A DNA stretch of 37,870 bases, taken from positions 1 through 37,870 of the IMG/VR virus record IMGVR_UViG_3300037674_000211, one strand, 5' to 3'. A program made the position numbers and the translations under genes. How positions within the stretch are numbered: position 1 is the stretch's first letter; each line of letters opens with the position of its first letter. A model generated the notes under the pieces. It made no database searches. It worked only from the letters and a program-made list of their open reading frames with translations, and was not told the origin of the DNA. Positions 9,701-18,353 of this stretch are shown here, in pieces. This DNA is from a virus.

Positions 9701-12700
9701 TGTTCTACTTCATCGACCATATGTTTGGCATCAAGAAGCAACGCTTCGCCGTATCCTGTAGATACTTTACGTCGAGCTAAAAGAACTTGGCTTTTGCGTG
9801 CATGTCGCCCATACATTGCTCCTGATGCTGCTGCGCCTGCTGGTCCTGCGAAGAAAAGGCCGAGTCCAGACATGAATACTGTGCGACGTTTTTGTCTACC
9901 TGCTGCATATTCTTCTCTGATGGTTTCATCCATCAAACCTTCGTAGTTTGTTTCTACTGTTCCTTCGTCATAACGCTTGTTGTATTCCTGAACTTTCTCT
10001 ACAAAGGTAAGCCCTACTCCGTCTTCGCCTAATACTTCATCAACTTTGCCGAGAACAATTCCTTGAACGTCAGTACCAGCACGCTCCAACCAACGAGCCC
10101 GAAGCCTGTCAAGCCTGTGTCCCATACCGGCCATAGAGTCTGCTACTCCGAGATGAGCGAAGTTACGCAACATGGAGTCAACATTGACAACCATTTGCCA
10201 ACGTGGGGTTAAAAGAACTCCTCGTTTCCAAGCAGTACTTATCATTCGTCGTGCTGCTTGCACTTTGGCACGTTCGGGGGCTATGTTGATTTGTTTGGGG
10301 CCGTCTGGTGTGGGAATGGTTTTCATGTCGCCCTTAACCATTTTGACGTAACGATCTATAAGGTCGTAGCGTGGCACCAATGAGGCTTTACGCATTTGGC
10401 TTGGGCTGATTGGGATACGCCGCTTAATTGTTTCGCCTCTGCTTTGTTCCCAGATAACTTCCGTGAAGTCCACGTTGCCAAAGGACCGTTGTGTTTCGTC
10501 GGCGGCTTTATTCAGAATTTCTTTTGCGTCAATGATTTGGCCGTTAAGAATTTGCCGTAAGTCGTCTGCGCCTAAGGTAACTTCAAGGCCGTCGTCAAGT
10601 ATTGGCCCTAACTGTTCAATGATTGTGTCGTTGATTCTTTTTACAACATCATCAAAGTGTGCTGCGAGAGCATTACGGTCGTTGGATTTGTTGAGGAACT
10701 CTATGAGTACGTCGTCGGCGTTAAGGCCAGCAGCTTCCAAAATGTTTCTTTGGGCGTAAGGAACTTCTGTTGCTAGTGCCGCAGGGATGCGTTGCACATC
10801 TCGAAGCATTCGCTCAACTTGTATATAAGCAGCGCTGGGTTGTTGTAGATCAATAATGTTTTGGGCGACTTTATCGACAATCATTTGGACAGCGTTCGTG
10901 CCCCGAACATTTCGATAGGTTCCAGATTTCTCAAAGAAGGTTTTGGCTTTGTAGCCAAGTCTGTTGCTTACACCTAGATAGGGAAGTTGTGCATCTGGAA
11001 GAGTGGGTACTTGGTGTGCATCAAGAATTTCGTCTGCTGCTGCTTTAACAACATTGTTGCCAACTTCGGTAGCGTATTTATCTAAGACTGTGGGCGTGCC
11101 AAATCCGTTGGGAACATCTTTAATGAGTGTTTCTACGATATTGTTTTTAAGGGAAAGAATTGCGTTCCACGGTGTATTCTTTAAATCCCCGAGGTCTTTC
11201 CACATTTGGTTAAACTCGGGTGTCCCCATTTCGGGAGTGCGGAACGATGGGGTATCTATTTGCCCCAAAAGGTTAGCGACACCGGTTTCGCCTTGATTCA
11301 AAGCGTCAGCGACAACTTCCATAACGTCGTCTACAAGTTGAGGATTCGAGTTAGCTAATGCCGCTCTTGCGCTTTCAAGTTCGCGAACCCGGCGAGCTAT
11401 CGTATCGACTTCTTGTAAATCGTTAGTCTGGTTGCTTCGCCGTTCAAGTTCAAGAATCTCGTCGGTCATCCTTTGCATCTCATCTACGAGTGCTCGGCCA
11501 CCGCCAAGGTTGTCTACTTGGAACATGATTGAGGCAAGTAAACCGGCTTGCCGTTCCAATGCCGGGAAGCCACCAGTACCAGCTAAAGCAACCTTCATTA
11601 GATTGTCGAACGGTAACCAACTCTGATTGGTGACTGGTCCGTCGCCTATGACTTTGGCAATCGTTTGTCCCCACGTGTACATATCTTGTGCTGGTCGGTC
11701 CCAGCCTTTGCCAAGGCGTCCTTGTTTGCCTGCGTCGATAAATGCTTTCCCGAACTCGTCTTCAAATCTTGTTGAAGTTTCGACTCTTGTCGGAGTTTCG
11801 ACTCTGGGGCTATCGGCTTTCCTTTCTGTGTCAAGCATCCAATCAATTAATTTGGCTCGATACGCCGGATCTTGTAAACTAGGTTCTCTAAGGGCTGATC
11901 CTTCAGGCCTTTTAGGGAATCTAACCTCGTCGCTCTTATGGTTTTTGCCTGTAGCCTTCTCTGTGTTTCTAACCTCGTCCCACAGTTCTTCTGGAGTTTT
12001 AGCTTCTAATTCTAAACGTCGGGCACGAATAACAGCTTCGGGGCCGGTACGAGGAGCCCTAGTGTCTATTACACGGAACTTGTCTTTAGGGATTCTTATG
12101 AACTTGTCTGGATTATGTGGTCCTTCGAAGGCAACACGATATTCGGAAGTGAAACGAGTATCTTTAATCCCACCAGCGTCTTCAACAATTTGAGACATTA
12201 CAGAAGCATCAATTTCAAAAATAACTCCATCTCCTGTTGACGGACCGTAAAGTGCGCTCTCTGTTCTTTTCGCATAATCAATAGCGGCGTTTATGTCAGT
12301 ACCAAGCGAAATTCCTGATTGTCCCGGTACAGCTTCTCTAGCGTAGAGAATAAGATCACCAGTTTGAGGGTCAAGGTATGTACCTAAATTGCTAGAATCT
12401 GCATGACGTGAACCGTGGTAAAGAACTTCATCCGCAATCGGCCCTCCACCTAATTTCTTTACCTCTGAAAAGCTGAGTTGTCCATAAACTCTTTGATGTA
12501 ATTTGTGACCAATAACATTTTCCGCATCAAGATATATAACTGGATGAACTAAACGATTATCTGGAGCTAAAGCATCAGGATCTCCAGCCCTTTTAGCTCG
12601 AACTTCTTCAGCTATGTTCCAGATTTCTGCACGGAACTTGTCGAACCCTGCACTATTGATTACTTCATCTACAGTGGGTGCGACTGTTTCGTCAAGGAAT

Positions 12701-13557
12701 GTGGGTCGGTAACTCCAGTTTTCCCAGAACGCTTCGTCACGTAAACGTGGCTGTCCTTTACGGTTCGGTTTTATTGGACGAAACTCGAATGGTGCGAGAC
12801 TTGTTTGCAACATCTTCGGGTCATAAACACTGGTCGCCTTATAAGTTTCTTTGGCTCGCCGCATTGCATAACCCCAGCGTGCTGCACGAGCAGTCAAATA
12901 GAGAGGGTCAAGCCCAATGTTCAAGGCAAAGTCAATAATGCCCGACGTTGCGAAATACCAGTCAGTTCCCTTGAACTCTTCAAGAGCTTTCGGGTCCATG
13001 ATGTCTATATGAAACGCAGATAAGGTTAACGCTTGACCTGCACTTCGGCTTTGTGTCACATCCCACGCTTGTTGGTATGTACTCCAGTTGTAGAGTTTGC
13101 TGTCACCCATACCGGGAACGAGTTGTTCGCCAAGGTTGCCGAATCTCTCCAGAATGTTTGTATCTTCGCCACCTATTTCTGAGGAAACCATTCGTTCGAC
13201 TGTGGCAAGTGTCCCGATTGGGCGGTCAATAAAGTTTTTGTAGGTGAACTGCATTGACTCCATGAACGGAGTCCAAATAAGAGTGCTGAACGGGTCACGT
13301 ATAAAACCGGGTAATGCGCCTACTGGTGCACCAATAACCCCTTCCGGCCCCATTAATGCACTTGCAACATTTTTTTCCCCGGTCCCAGTTTCGGACTGCA
13401 TCCCCATAATGTTGTCTTTGAAAGACTCAATGAGAGCATCTATCGGGTTAATGTTTTTTGCTGTGTGAACTGCTGCGTCTACAAAAAAATCAGCGGCCTG
13501 CGCTCCAAGATCAAAAGGAGCATCGACTATTTTGTCGAGCCGTTCGCTGAAACTCAT
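6718..13557 (-). CDS. Giant internal/ejection protein with ART-like domain (2279 aa)
   Basis: The largest gene, about 18% of the genome. It is mostly helical and soluble-looking. Around residues 378-475 there is an ADP-ribosyltransferase-like signature: LYHGSR (His381), SLGTDINAAIDYAKR (Tyr428) and SEYRVAF (Glu473), an H-Y-E arrangement like that of ART domains described in phage polyvalent proteins. Residues about 1229-1250 form a hydrophobic Gly/Ala segment (FMSGLGLFFAGPAGAAASGA) that could enter a membrane. The C-terminal third contains FEEIVTELFPFLGAWQEVATRW, a style I associate with large phage internal proteins. It overlaps the upstream small gene (ATGA). The likely role is to be packaged in the head and ejected with DNA, possibly forming a conduit and modifying host targets; the enzymatic part is inferred. 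Confidence 0.7.
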   Translation of the reverse strand: MSFSERLDKIVDAPFDLGAQAADFFVDAAVHTAKNINPIDALIESFKDNIMGMQSETGTGEKNVASALMGPEGVIGAPVGALPGFIRDPFSTLIWTPFMESMQFTYKNFIDRPIGTLATVERMVSSEIGGEDTNILERFGNLGEQLVPGMGDSKLYNWSTYQQAWDVTQSRSAGQALTLSAFHIDIMDPKALEEFKGTDWYFATSGIIDFALNIGLDPLYLTARAARWGYAMRRAKETYKATSVYDPKMLQTSLAPFEFRPIKPNRKGQPRLRDEAFWENWSYRPTFLDETVAPTVDEVINSAGFDKFRAEIWNIAEEVRAKRAGDPDALAPDNRLVHPVIYLDAENVIGHKLHQRVYGQLSFSEVKKLGGGPIADEVLYHGSRHADSSNLGTYLDPQTGDLILYAREAVPGQSGISLGTDINAAIDYAKRTESALYGPSTGDGVIFEIDASVMSQIVEDAGGIKDTRFTSEYRVAFEGPHNPDKFIRIPKDKFRVIDTRAPRTGPEAVIRARRLELEAKTPEELWDEVRNTEKATGKNHKSDEVRFPKRPEGSALREPSLQDPAYRAKLIDWMLDTERKADSPRVETPTRVETSTRFEDEFGKAFIDAGKQGRLGKGWDRPAQDMYTWGQTIAKVIGDGPVTNQSWLPFDNLMKVALAGTGGFPALERQAGLLASIMFQVDNLGGGRALVDEMQRMTDEILELERRSNQTNDLQEVDTIARRVRELESARAALANSNPQLVDDVMEVVADALNQGETGVANLLGQIDTPSFRTPEMGTPEFNQMWKDLGDLKNTPWNAILSLKNNIVETLIKDVPNGFGTPTVLDKYATEVGNNVVKAAADEILDAHQVPTLPDAQLPYLGVSNRLGYKAKTFFEKSGTYRNVRGTNAVQMIVDKVAQNIIDLQQPSAAYIQVERMLRDVQRIPAALATEVPYAQRNILEAAGLNADDVLIEFLNKSNDRNALAAHFDDVVKRINDTIIEQLGPILDDGLEVTLGADDLRQILNGQIIDAKEILNKAADETQRSFGNVDFTEVIWEQSRGETIKRRIPISPSQMRKASLVPRYDLIDRYVKMVKGDMKTIPTPDGPKQINIAPERAKVQAARRMISTAWKRGVLLTPRWQMVVNVDSMLRNFAHLGVADSMAGMGHRLDRLRARWLERAGTDVQGIVLGKVDEVLGEDGVGLTFVEKVQEYNKRYDEGTVETNYEGLMDETIREEYAAGRQKRRTVFMSGLGLFFAGPAGAAASGAMYGRHARKSQVLLARRKVSTGYGEALLLDAKHMVDEVEQAERALLEGLDDRSVLEFDFLTPEEVNKLGADMTLAEVLAQAKKDRREAAKLLAARSEGVTSYQKMVVENFRKEHPEIAGKFDEAAELLGDIGYGQSMLGSNAMPNPWGDNPQVRAVNERLNSANPTKRQIWSDTNAEMRRNEAWEESHQYNIADPYEAEAFVRAYNAFIQNHASSPGMAGQSVQRDFWRQQWLGKTDDEIYEWLSTEGRPVLDSLPDEWRSPEARMELIRRTRYEANSLVPDLPEFAIVRERLAKGELIEWNRDIAPIVDRLGERAKTILDEVAYTGDIRDIPTGTVVDQAVYYAVINKLDDAVYLEGSSAVSNAAKDVLQLEFIELIRGIGKQIGADDLRGVNRTDFTDRLAPLIDFGKTVNDSSYLDGLKTGTQIKQAKEIIRHVTDTWFENLTEVENVVSRGTMFEAAYERQMAIEMQRYRNSDGSYTIPEAGNAIEEMATRSRRYALDETKKILYELADRTRFEEIVTELFPFLGAWQEVATRWMGLAGENPVFVARALRAWNLVTGEDEDGNPRIVMPMPGFLDSKIGDIRLFGKLSQLANEEINLNLESASMIGALPGFGPLVSFSVSELIVSNPQLDESLGWMLPYGFVEGEEIYTRFLNSHTPSWIRNGAKATGMTDAGKAQTAARVTQDMITQYVEEGRELPQNATELAAFEEEVYRRTQAIFGIRMLRSIAVPVSFRQQSPYWGIINEYWKVQEEHGPDVATAWLLENHPDMWAFTARTTMAQGVRAGTLEGHQKYKEHQDFMENNPQLAPLVRGEYGALDVQFNYNRAVAELEARDGRRDYMDPAGILTDASVSMGWREWRVFRNSMDDELRNRAMGGGSSSLLANSNFDLWKDRRKFIEDLGRENSFWLEEFNTFSQPQVQKEVLAGLREFISLEEFAYRPEIPQIAMFVGKHDQLALKMVKRAEGTNNRNYLRMSYSGNQDIRQEWDVFLLEVLSYPNFGPIYDRYFSNMLSISVGNLPTGLMTEYEVAA

Positions 13558-13952
13558 GGCAACGGTTCATATTTAGCTGGAATAAAGTTTTCCATACGTC
13601 GCACAAATTGGCGAAGAGCCGGATCGGAGTAAGCATTATCAGCGATGCTGTACATCATGTGCATCGCCGGAGCTATAAGCCGTGCACGTTGAGGGGGAAG
13701 ATCAGGGACAGCATCGTCTACAGGCGGTAAAGCGTTTACATCTTCGAGTGTGCGTTCCGACTGACGGAAAGGACTTCCTCGGGAACCTGCCGGTTCTCGT
13801 CGTGGAGCCCGAGTCGGCATTGGTGTTGAAGCAAGTTCATCAGGCAAAGGAGCAATTTGTTGCGCTTGTTCCTGCTGTGTTACTTGACCATACTCTTGTC
13901 CGGTGGCCGCACGAACAGCTTGTCCCTTTTGACCCATTCCTGTTCGTGGCAT
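13554..13952 (-). CDS. Small virion-associated protein after the portal (132 aa)
   Basis: Starts MPRTGMGQKGQAVRAATGQE, with an N-terminal half rich in Gln, Pro, Arg and Ala and predicted disordered. The C-terminal 50 residues could form two helices (LIAPAMHMMYSIADNAYSD and LRQFVRRMENF). Its ATG overlaps the portal stop as TAATG and its own stop overlaps the giant gene as ATGA. Similar short Gly/Gln-rich proteins follow portal genes in other phages; exact function is unknown, perhaps a head assembly or DNA-contact factor. Confidence 0.65.
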   Translation of the reverse strand: MPRTGMGQKGQAVRAATGQEYGQVTQQEQAQQIAPLPDELASTPMPTRAPRREPAGSRGSPFRQSERTLEDVNALPPVDDAVPDLPPQRARLIAPAMHMMYSIADNAYSDPALRQFVRRMENFIPAKYEPLP

Positions 13953-15715
13953 TATAAAGCTCCAAGTAACTCTTCAAGATTTGGTTCGGGAGCAACAGGT
14001 TCTTCAACGGCGACTGCTGCTTCTGCCCCCATACCCGGCATCGCTAATCCCGGTTGCGCTTCAGGAGCCATAGCATCTACCAGTTCAGCTTGCCGTTCTT
14101 GGGCTTCTCGCTGAACTTTTTCTACTGCCCCCGCAAGTTCCATTTGGTCATGCATCACAAGATCCATGATTCGTGCTAAATCGGCGGGAGGAATAGCTCC
14201 TTGGGAAGCCTGCTGTTGGACTGAAGCAAGTAACGCCTGCTCCAACTGTTCTCCAATTACTGTGTCGTGTTCAAATTCAGGATCATCGACCAGTGGGTCG
14301 ATAGCCATGAACGAACGCTTTGACATAGTGCCCATACCAACACGCTGACCACCCCCAATAACAAGATTGTTGATATCAGCCCCCGGATGCGAATAAGAAA
14401 CCACATTATCAGTCGATTCAAAGTTCTCATTAGGAACATAATCTACACGGCCTTTAGCGTTCTTTGTGCTGACGTAAAAACTACGTTTTCTACCACCGGC
14501 ATATCGTTTCGCCATATCTAAAGCTAAACGATTTTCTTCTTCTAATGAACGTGCCATGATTCGTTGTGCTTCTTGAACTGTGAAGTCAACAACCGCAGAA
14601 AGCACCGCATCGCCTCGGCGTCCTGTACGAATATTCGAAGTGGATTCACCACCAAATTCTTGGGGGATACCAGCCGTCAATCGTTGCGCCCGTTCCAACC
14701 GGTCGATTGCCGGGTTTGTCATATATCCGGGCTGTAACGACATATCTTTCAGGTCGCCGCCTCGTATGACACCAACTTCTCCAGTTAAACCATCTGCGGG
14801 ATTAACAATTTGAGGTGTTTCGCCTGCACGACCAACAAGCCATGTATCAGGGAACACACCTTTTTGAACAGCGATAACTTCAAGCGCCATAAGGCGAGCC
14901 TGCATCTGGTACATACCAAGAATGCCATCAAACTGTCCTTGGGCAGAATCAAGATTTATGCGTTGGGCACACACTACTGGTGTTTGACCAAGCGGATTAT
15001 TGACACGTTCTAGTTCAATAATAATACTTTTGTTTTCCGTATTGCCGGGTGTAACAAACATGCTTGTTTGTACTGGGGCACGCATACCGATAAGAACCTG
15101 TTCTTCATCATCGATATACTCGATCAGATTTATTGGTTGATCTTCTGTCGCTGTGCCGTCGCCACCAAATTTGCGTCCCGCTTCTGGATAGTGTTTTTGT
15201 ACCCAACCGAGGGATCGTTCATACGAAAAAATTACATCTCTTGGACGCAGATCATCAACATTAAGTAGCGTCGCCGGATATGTTGTCAACGGGTCACGTA
15301 AATGCCATTCAGGTGCACCTGTTTTGTTGTTGAAACGTAATTGGGTAACTGTTGTGGCGTAACCAATAAGATGTCTTGCTCGTTTAGCAAGCTGTAAATC
15401 CATTCGACTGTTTTCCCACCACCCAAACAATGCTTTGCGTCGTTTCGTGGCATTGTCACGGGACCGTTTTTTAGAGGGGTCCGATGGGGGACAATAAATA
15501 TCGGGAGAAGTTGAAGCTATCCTCATTGCAGTTTGGTCAAGACCTTGTGACAAAAGGTTTGCAACTGCGGATTGTTCGTCAGTATCGAGTTCTGGTAGTG
15601 GTACGATTACATCACCGTTATAATAATCTCGAAGCGTTCGCATTCGCGATTTAGCGCTATCATTTGTGCGGGAACGTGAGGTGTACAGGGAGACAATTTC
15701 ATCGACTGTCTTCAC
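13952..15715 (-). CDS. Portal protein
   Basis: 587 residues starting at GTG 15713-15715, with GAGG seven bases upstream overlapping the end of the terminase gene. It has features of phage portals: an N-terminal charged helix with LRDYYNGD, then VANLLSQGLDQTAMRIAS, WWENSRMDLQLAKRARHLIGYATTV-type helices, a beta-rich wing, and a long C-terminal stem/crown with ERAQRLTAGIPQEFGG and Gln/Glu-rich helices. Position directly after the large terminase and size fit the portal, the dodecameric channel for DNA entry and exit. The call rests on these features and order. Confidence 0.85.
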   Translation of the reverse strand: MKTVDEIVSLYTSRSRTNDSAKSRMRTLRDYYNGDVIVPLPELDTDEQSAVANLLSQGLDQTAMRIASTSPDIYCPPSDPSKKRSRDNATKRRKALFGWWENSRMDLQLAKRARHLIGYATTVTQLRFNNKTGAPEWHLRDPLTTYPATLLNVDDLRPRDVIFSYERSLGWVQKHYPEAGRKFGGDGTATEDQPINLIEYIDDEEQVLIGMRAPVQTSMFVTPGNTENKSIIIELERVNNPLGQTPVVCAQRINLDSAQGQFDGILGMYQMQARLMALEVIAVQKGVFPDTWLVGRAGETPQIVNPADGLTGEVGVIRGGDLKDMSLQPGYMTNPAIDRLERAQRLTAGIPQEFGGESTSNIRTGRRGDAVLSAVVDFTVQEAQRIMARSLEEENRLALDMAKRYAGGRKRSFYVSTKNAKGRVDYVPNENFESTDNVVSYSHPGADINNLVIGGGQRVGMGTMSKRSFMAIDPLVDDPEFEHDTVIGEQLEQALLASVQQQASQGAIPPADLARIMDLVMHDQMELAGAVEKVQREAQERQAELVDAMAPEAQPGLAMPGMGAEAAVAVEEPVAPEPNLEELLGAL

Positions 15716-15717
15716 AA

Positions 15718-17640
15718 TTACCTCACCGATGCTTCGGTTGCACTAGAAATCCAAGTAGGTCGCCACTGGCGATTATTTATTATAGTCGGAACATAGATCT
15801 TTTCTAAGTTATGTTCTAGGAACCATTCTGCCATAACACAGTCGTCTGTGCGAGAACCCGTTCCTTCAGCATTCCAGCGGGTTACTTCGTTGATAAGTAA
15901 AAGCGAATGTGGGCGTGCTTCTGTGTTTCGTTTACCGGGTAAACGCACTCGGCCAACACGCCATAGGGGCGCAAGCATTTGTACTCCATATTTAGGGTCG
16001 CCCTTATTTCTTGAATGTGTGTAATGCGGAATGAGTTGGACGTTACGCAACGCAGCCCACCGTCTGAAATGGTCGTATTGGAGAATGAATTTTTGGGCGG
16101 CGTTTGCTTCGATAATCCAATGAGTTATTGGATGCCCTATGTCGTTACTGATTTGCCACCAGTCTTCTGCTACTCCTGAGAATGATTGTTCTTCGTGACT
16201 CCAATCAAGAAACGCTGGTGCATCCATTTTTCTGCGGTATGACTCTAAAAGGTACCGAAATTCTGTTTCGGGGTTGTAAGCCCAGCATTGAATAGCCCAA
16301 AAGTTTGCTGGCGATGGGTCTGCGGTAGCTACTACAAACATTTCTCCTGAAACATTTTTGGGTAATTCCCAAAGATCTCTGTCATTGTCCCAACATCCGG
16401 GGTGGTGAACACCATCTTTGCCTTGTCCCCCTGATACCCATAGCGGATCTACCAAAACATTGGCAGGGTTTACGTCTGATTGTTGATACAGGACTTCGAA
16501 TCGGTCTGGGGTTTGGGATTTAACGTGTCGGAGTCGTCGCCACGGGAGCCGCCGAGGGTAAAGTAAACACCCTTCGGGCCAAGGTGCGGCGTCAGGTTTG
16601 TGGTCGCCTTCACAACTTTCTTCATAATGCGCTTGATATTTGAGATGAGCGTATTTTCTCCATTCGTCTGGAGCATCTTCGGGATCAAATTCATCTAATT
16701 CGTATTCGTCTGGCGGTGCAACCTTGTCTAATGCATACCGATATATGTCATCAGCAGACATTCTTTGGCCTTGCAAGACTAGCAACCCACCCGGTTCAAG
16801 ACGAGTTTCTGCAACTTCGTCCCACCATCGACGCATATCTTCCCGAGAATCCGCTGACCGCATTTTTCGGGGATCATACACGTCGTCCCATATGACAAGA
16901 TCGAAACGGCCTCCAAGGAAACCGGAATCCATTCCGAAAGCAGACCATGTAGGTTCTTTTTGGGATAACGGTGTGTCGTCTTTCTGTAAAACAGTGAATG
17001 CTTCGGCCCGCCAGATCTCTGTCGAGTCTGGTTTAAACATGCCGAAGTCCTCTTGCAACGTAGCCTCGGCGTCAACCGCCAGTTTTAGTCGAACGTCGTT
17101 CAACTCTGCTTTTACAGGGTGCGCTCGATCAAGTTCGGCACGCAACCTGCGGCAATACCATTCGGCTAGTCGTTGTGTTGAGGAACCGATCATCCCACGG
17201 ATAGCTCGGTTACGCACAGTTGCCCATGCGGGTAATACTTTAGCAAAGAATGTGGATTTTCCGGTACCCGGAGGGGCATTAATTACGACGTACTCTTCGT
17301 ACTCCGTGTCCATGAGCCCCATAATGCGTTCCGTTGCTTCGATCTGCCACGGTTGTAAAATAATTCCAAAATACCTTTTCGCAAAAATCTCGATATTGTC
17401 GTAAGCCGCCTGCGCCTCGGGACAAAGGTCATCATATTGGGGTACCTCCGGTTGAATTGTTTTGCCGAGGGCTTCTTGGGCGGCGATGTAGTTTCTCGGG
17501 GCTTTCCCATTTTCTGCGTCTCGGCAAGCGTGGTAGGAGAGCCCTGTTTGCTTTGAAGCTGCGTAGAGAGATATTCCTTGGCGGCGGAGTGCTTGATAAT
17601 CTGCCCATTTCTCTATTGTTGTCGCTTTACCTGATGGCAT
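15718..17640 (-). CDS. terL: Large terminase with N-terminal HTH
   Basis: 640 residues. The ATPase domain has a Walker A motif at 122-130 (APPGTGKST) and Walker B at 246-253 (FDLVIWDD). The C-terminal RNase H-like nuclease shows the acidic motifs ATADPS, WIIEAN and RTDDCVMAEW. Residues about 15-45 form a helix-turn-helix-like unit (LRRQGISLYAASKQTGLSYH), unusual at the front of a large terminase. No separate small terminase is apparent nearby, so this part may do the DNA recognition normally done by it. It drives ATP-dependent packaging through the portal. AAGGGG lies six bases before the ATG. Confidence 0.92.
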   Translation of the reverse strand: MPSGKATTIEKWADYQALRRQGISLYAASKQTGLSYHACRDAENGKAPRNYIAAQEALGKTIQPEVPQYDDLCPEAQAAYDNIEIFAKRYFGIILQPWQIEATERIMGLMDTEYEEYVVINAPPGTGKSTFFAKVLPAWATVRNRAIRGMIGSSTQRLAEWYCRRLRAELDRAHPVKAELNDVRLKLAVDAEATLQEDFGMFKPDSTEIWRAEAFTVLQKDDTPLSQKEPTWSAFGMDSGFLGGRFDLVIWDDVYDPRKMRSADSREDMRRWWDEVAETRLEPGGLLVLQGQRMSADDIYRYALDKVAPPDEYELDEFDPEDAPDEWRKYAHLKYQAHYEESCEGDHKPDAAPWPEGCLLYPRRLPWRRLRHVKSQTPDRFEVLYQQSDVNPANVLVDPLWVSGGQGKDGVHHPGCWDNDRDLWELPKNVSGEMFVVATADPSPANFWAIQCWAYNPETEFRYLLESYRRKMDAPAFLDWSHEEQSFSGVAEDWWQISNDIGHPITHWIIEANAAQKFILQYDHFRRWAALRNVQLIPHYTHSRNKGDPKYGVQMLAPLWRVGRVRLPGKRNTEARPHSLLLINEVTRWNAEGTGSRTDDCVMAEWFLEHNLEKIYVPTIINNRQWRPTWISSATEASVR

Positions 17641-17649
17641 ATCAGCCCC

Positions 17650-17922
17650 TTATTGACAAGAATCACAAATCTCTGGATTTTCTAAATCACATTCAATTAC
17701 TTCGTCGTCGTCGAAAGGATCTACGTCTGCACGCTCTCCCATGAGTTCAGGGTGTTGTTCAAAAACTTCCATAAGTGTTAGCGGCTCCACATCTACAGAT
17801 TCTGCATAATCAAAACAAAAACAATCTTCGGCACAATCGGGACAATCTTGGCAGGCGCAGTCGTAATGGTAGAAGTGGCAGATGCACTCTTCTTCTTCAC
17901 AGGAGCACCCATAGATAACCAC
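17650..17922 (-). CDS. Cysteine-rich acidic protein, metallothionein-like
   Basis: 90 residues. Residues 6-36 contain ten cysteines, mostly in C-x-C pairs (6/8, 13/15, 22/24, 34/36) plus 27 and 30, with histidines at 16 and 19. More cysteines occur near the C-terminus (ECDLENPEICDSCQ). The remainder is strongly acidic. Such spacing can bind several Zn or other thiophilic metal ions, as metallothioneins do; whether it is structural, regulatory or a metal buffer is not known. It lies four bases after the membrane protein and ten before the terminase, so it is part of the packaging operon. Confidence 0.7.
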   Translation of the reverse strand: MVIYGCSCEEEECICHFYHYDCACQDCPDCAEDCFCFDYAESVDVEPLTLMEVFEQHPELMGERADVDPFDDDEVIECDLENPEICDSCQ

Positions 17923-17925
17923 GAT

Positions 17926-18207
17926 TTAACAATCCAAATCTCGTTTAAGTTTTTCCCAAACAGTCCACTGTTGTTCAGTCCAATTATGATCGATTGTATT
18001 GTAAAGCTGCGAACACTGTGCACCATACCCTGTTCCCTGTAGTAATGGAGGGATCTCAGGTTCGGGGTCTGGTCCGAAAGGCCACCACATTAGTAAAGCA
18101 CCAATAGCGGTAGCTAAAGCAACTATCGCAGCGGTAATCGCTTTAATAATCTTTTTTATTGCTTCTGACCAAGCATCCGCCTTTTCAGCCACATCCTCGA
18201 TTGTCAT
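17926..18207 (-). CDS. Single-span membrane protein, possible holin-like
   Basis: I choose ATG 18205-18207 (93 residues) because it starts eight bases after the stop of the preceding small gene; the frame is open further upstream, with a GTG at 18267 that would overlap that gene. An amphipathic helix (AWSEAIKKIIKA) leads into one hydrophobic segment (ITAAIVALATAIGALLMWWPF), followed by a polar C-terminal domain with two cysteines. This matches a small membrane-inserted protein. It could be a second holin or antiholin, or a membrane-bound regulator; a holin of another type lies at 33422-33625. Confidence 0.6.
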   Translation of the reverse strand: MTIEDVAEKADAWSEAIKKIIKAITAAIVALATAIGALLMWWPFGPDPEPEIPPLLQGTGYGAQCSQLYNTIDHNWTEQQWTVWEKLKRDLDC

Positions 18208-18214
18208 AAGGCAA

Positions 18215-18349
18215 TCAGGAGGGTGAAAACTTCCCGTCATTAATACGGGATTGGTTGCCATCGCCACGCATCAACCGAAAAATCTCTTCGGTAGCTGCCT
18301 GTTCAGCAGCAACACGTTCTGCTTCCGACATATCTTTTCGTTCAGTCAT
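18215..18349 (-). CDS. Small charged protein (44 aa)
   Basis: The frame from ATG 18347-18349 to TGA 18215-18217 encodes 44 residues: MTERKDMSEAERVAAEQAA, then EEIFRLMRGDGNQ and a polar tail. The first 30 residues are a likely amphipathic helix. It begins five bases after the stop of the basic protein gene and ends just before the membrane protein gene, filling an otherwise empty gap in the operon. No family recognised. Coding is supported by position and codon pattern rather than by a strong ribosome site. Confidence 0.6.
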   Translation of the reverse strand: MTERKDMSEAERVAAEQAATEEIFRLMRGDGNQSRINDGKFSPS

Positions 18350-18353
18350 CACA

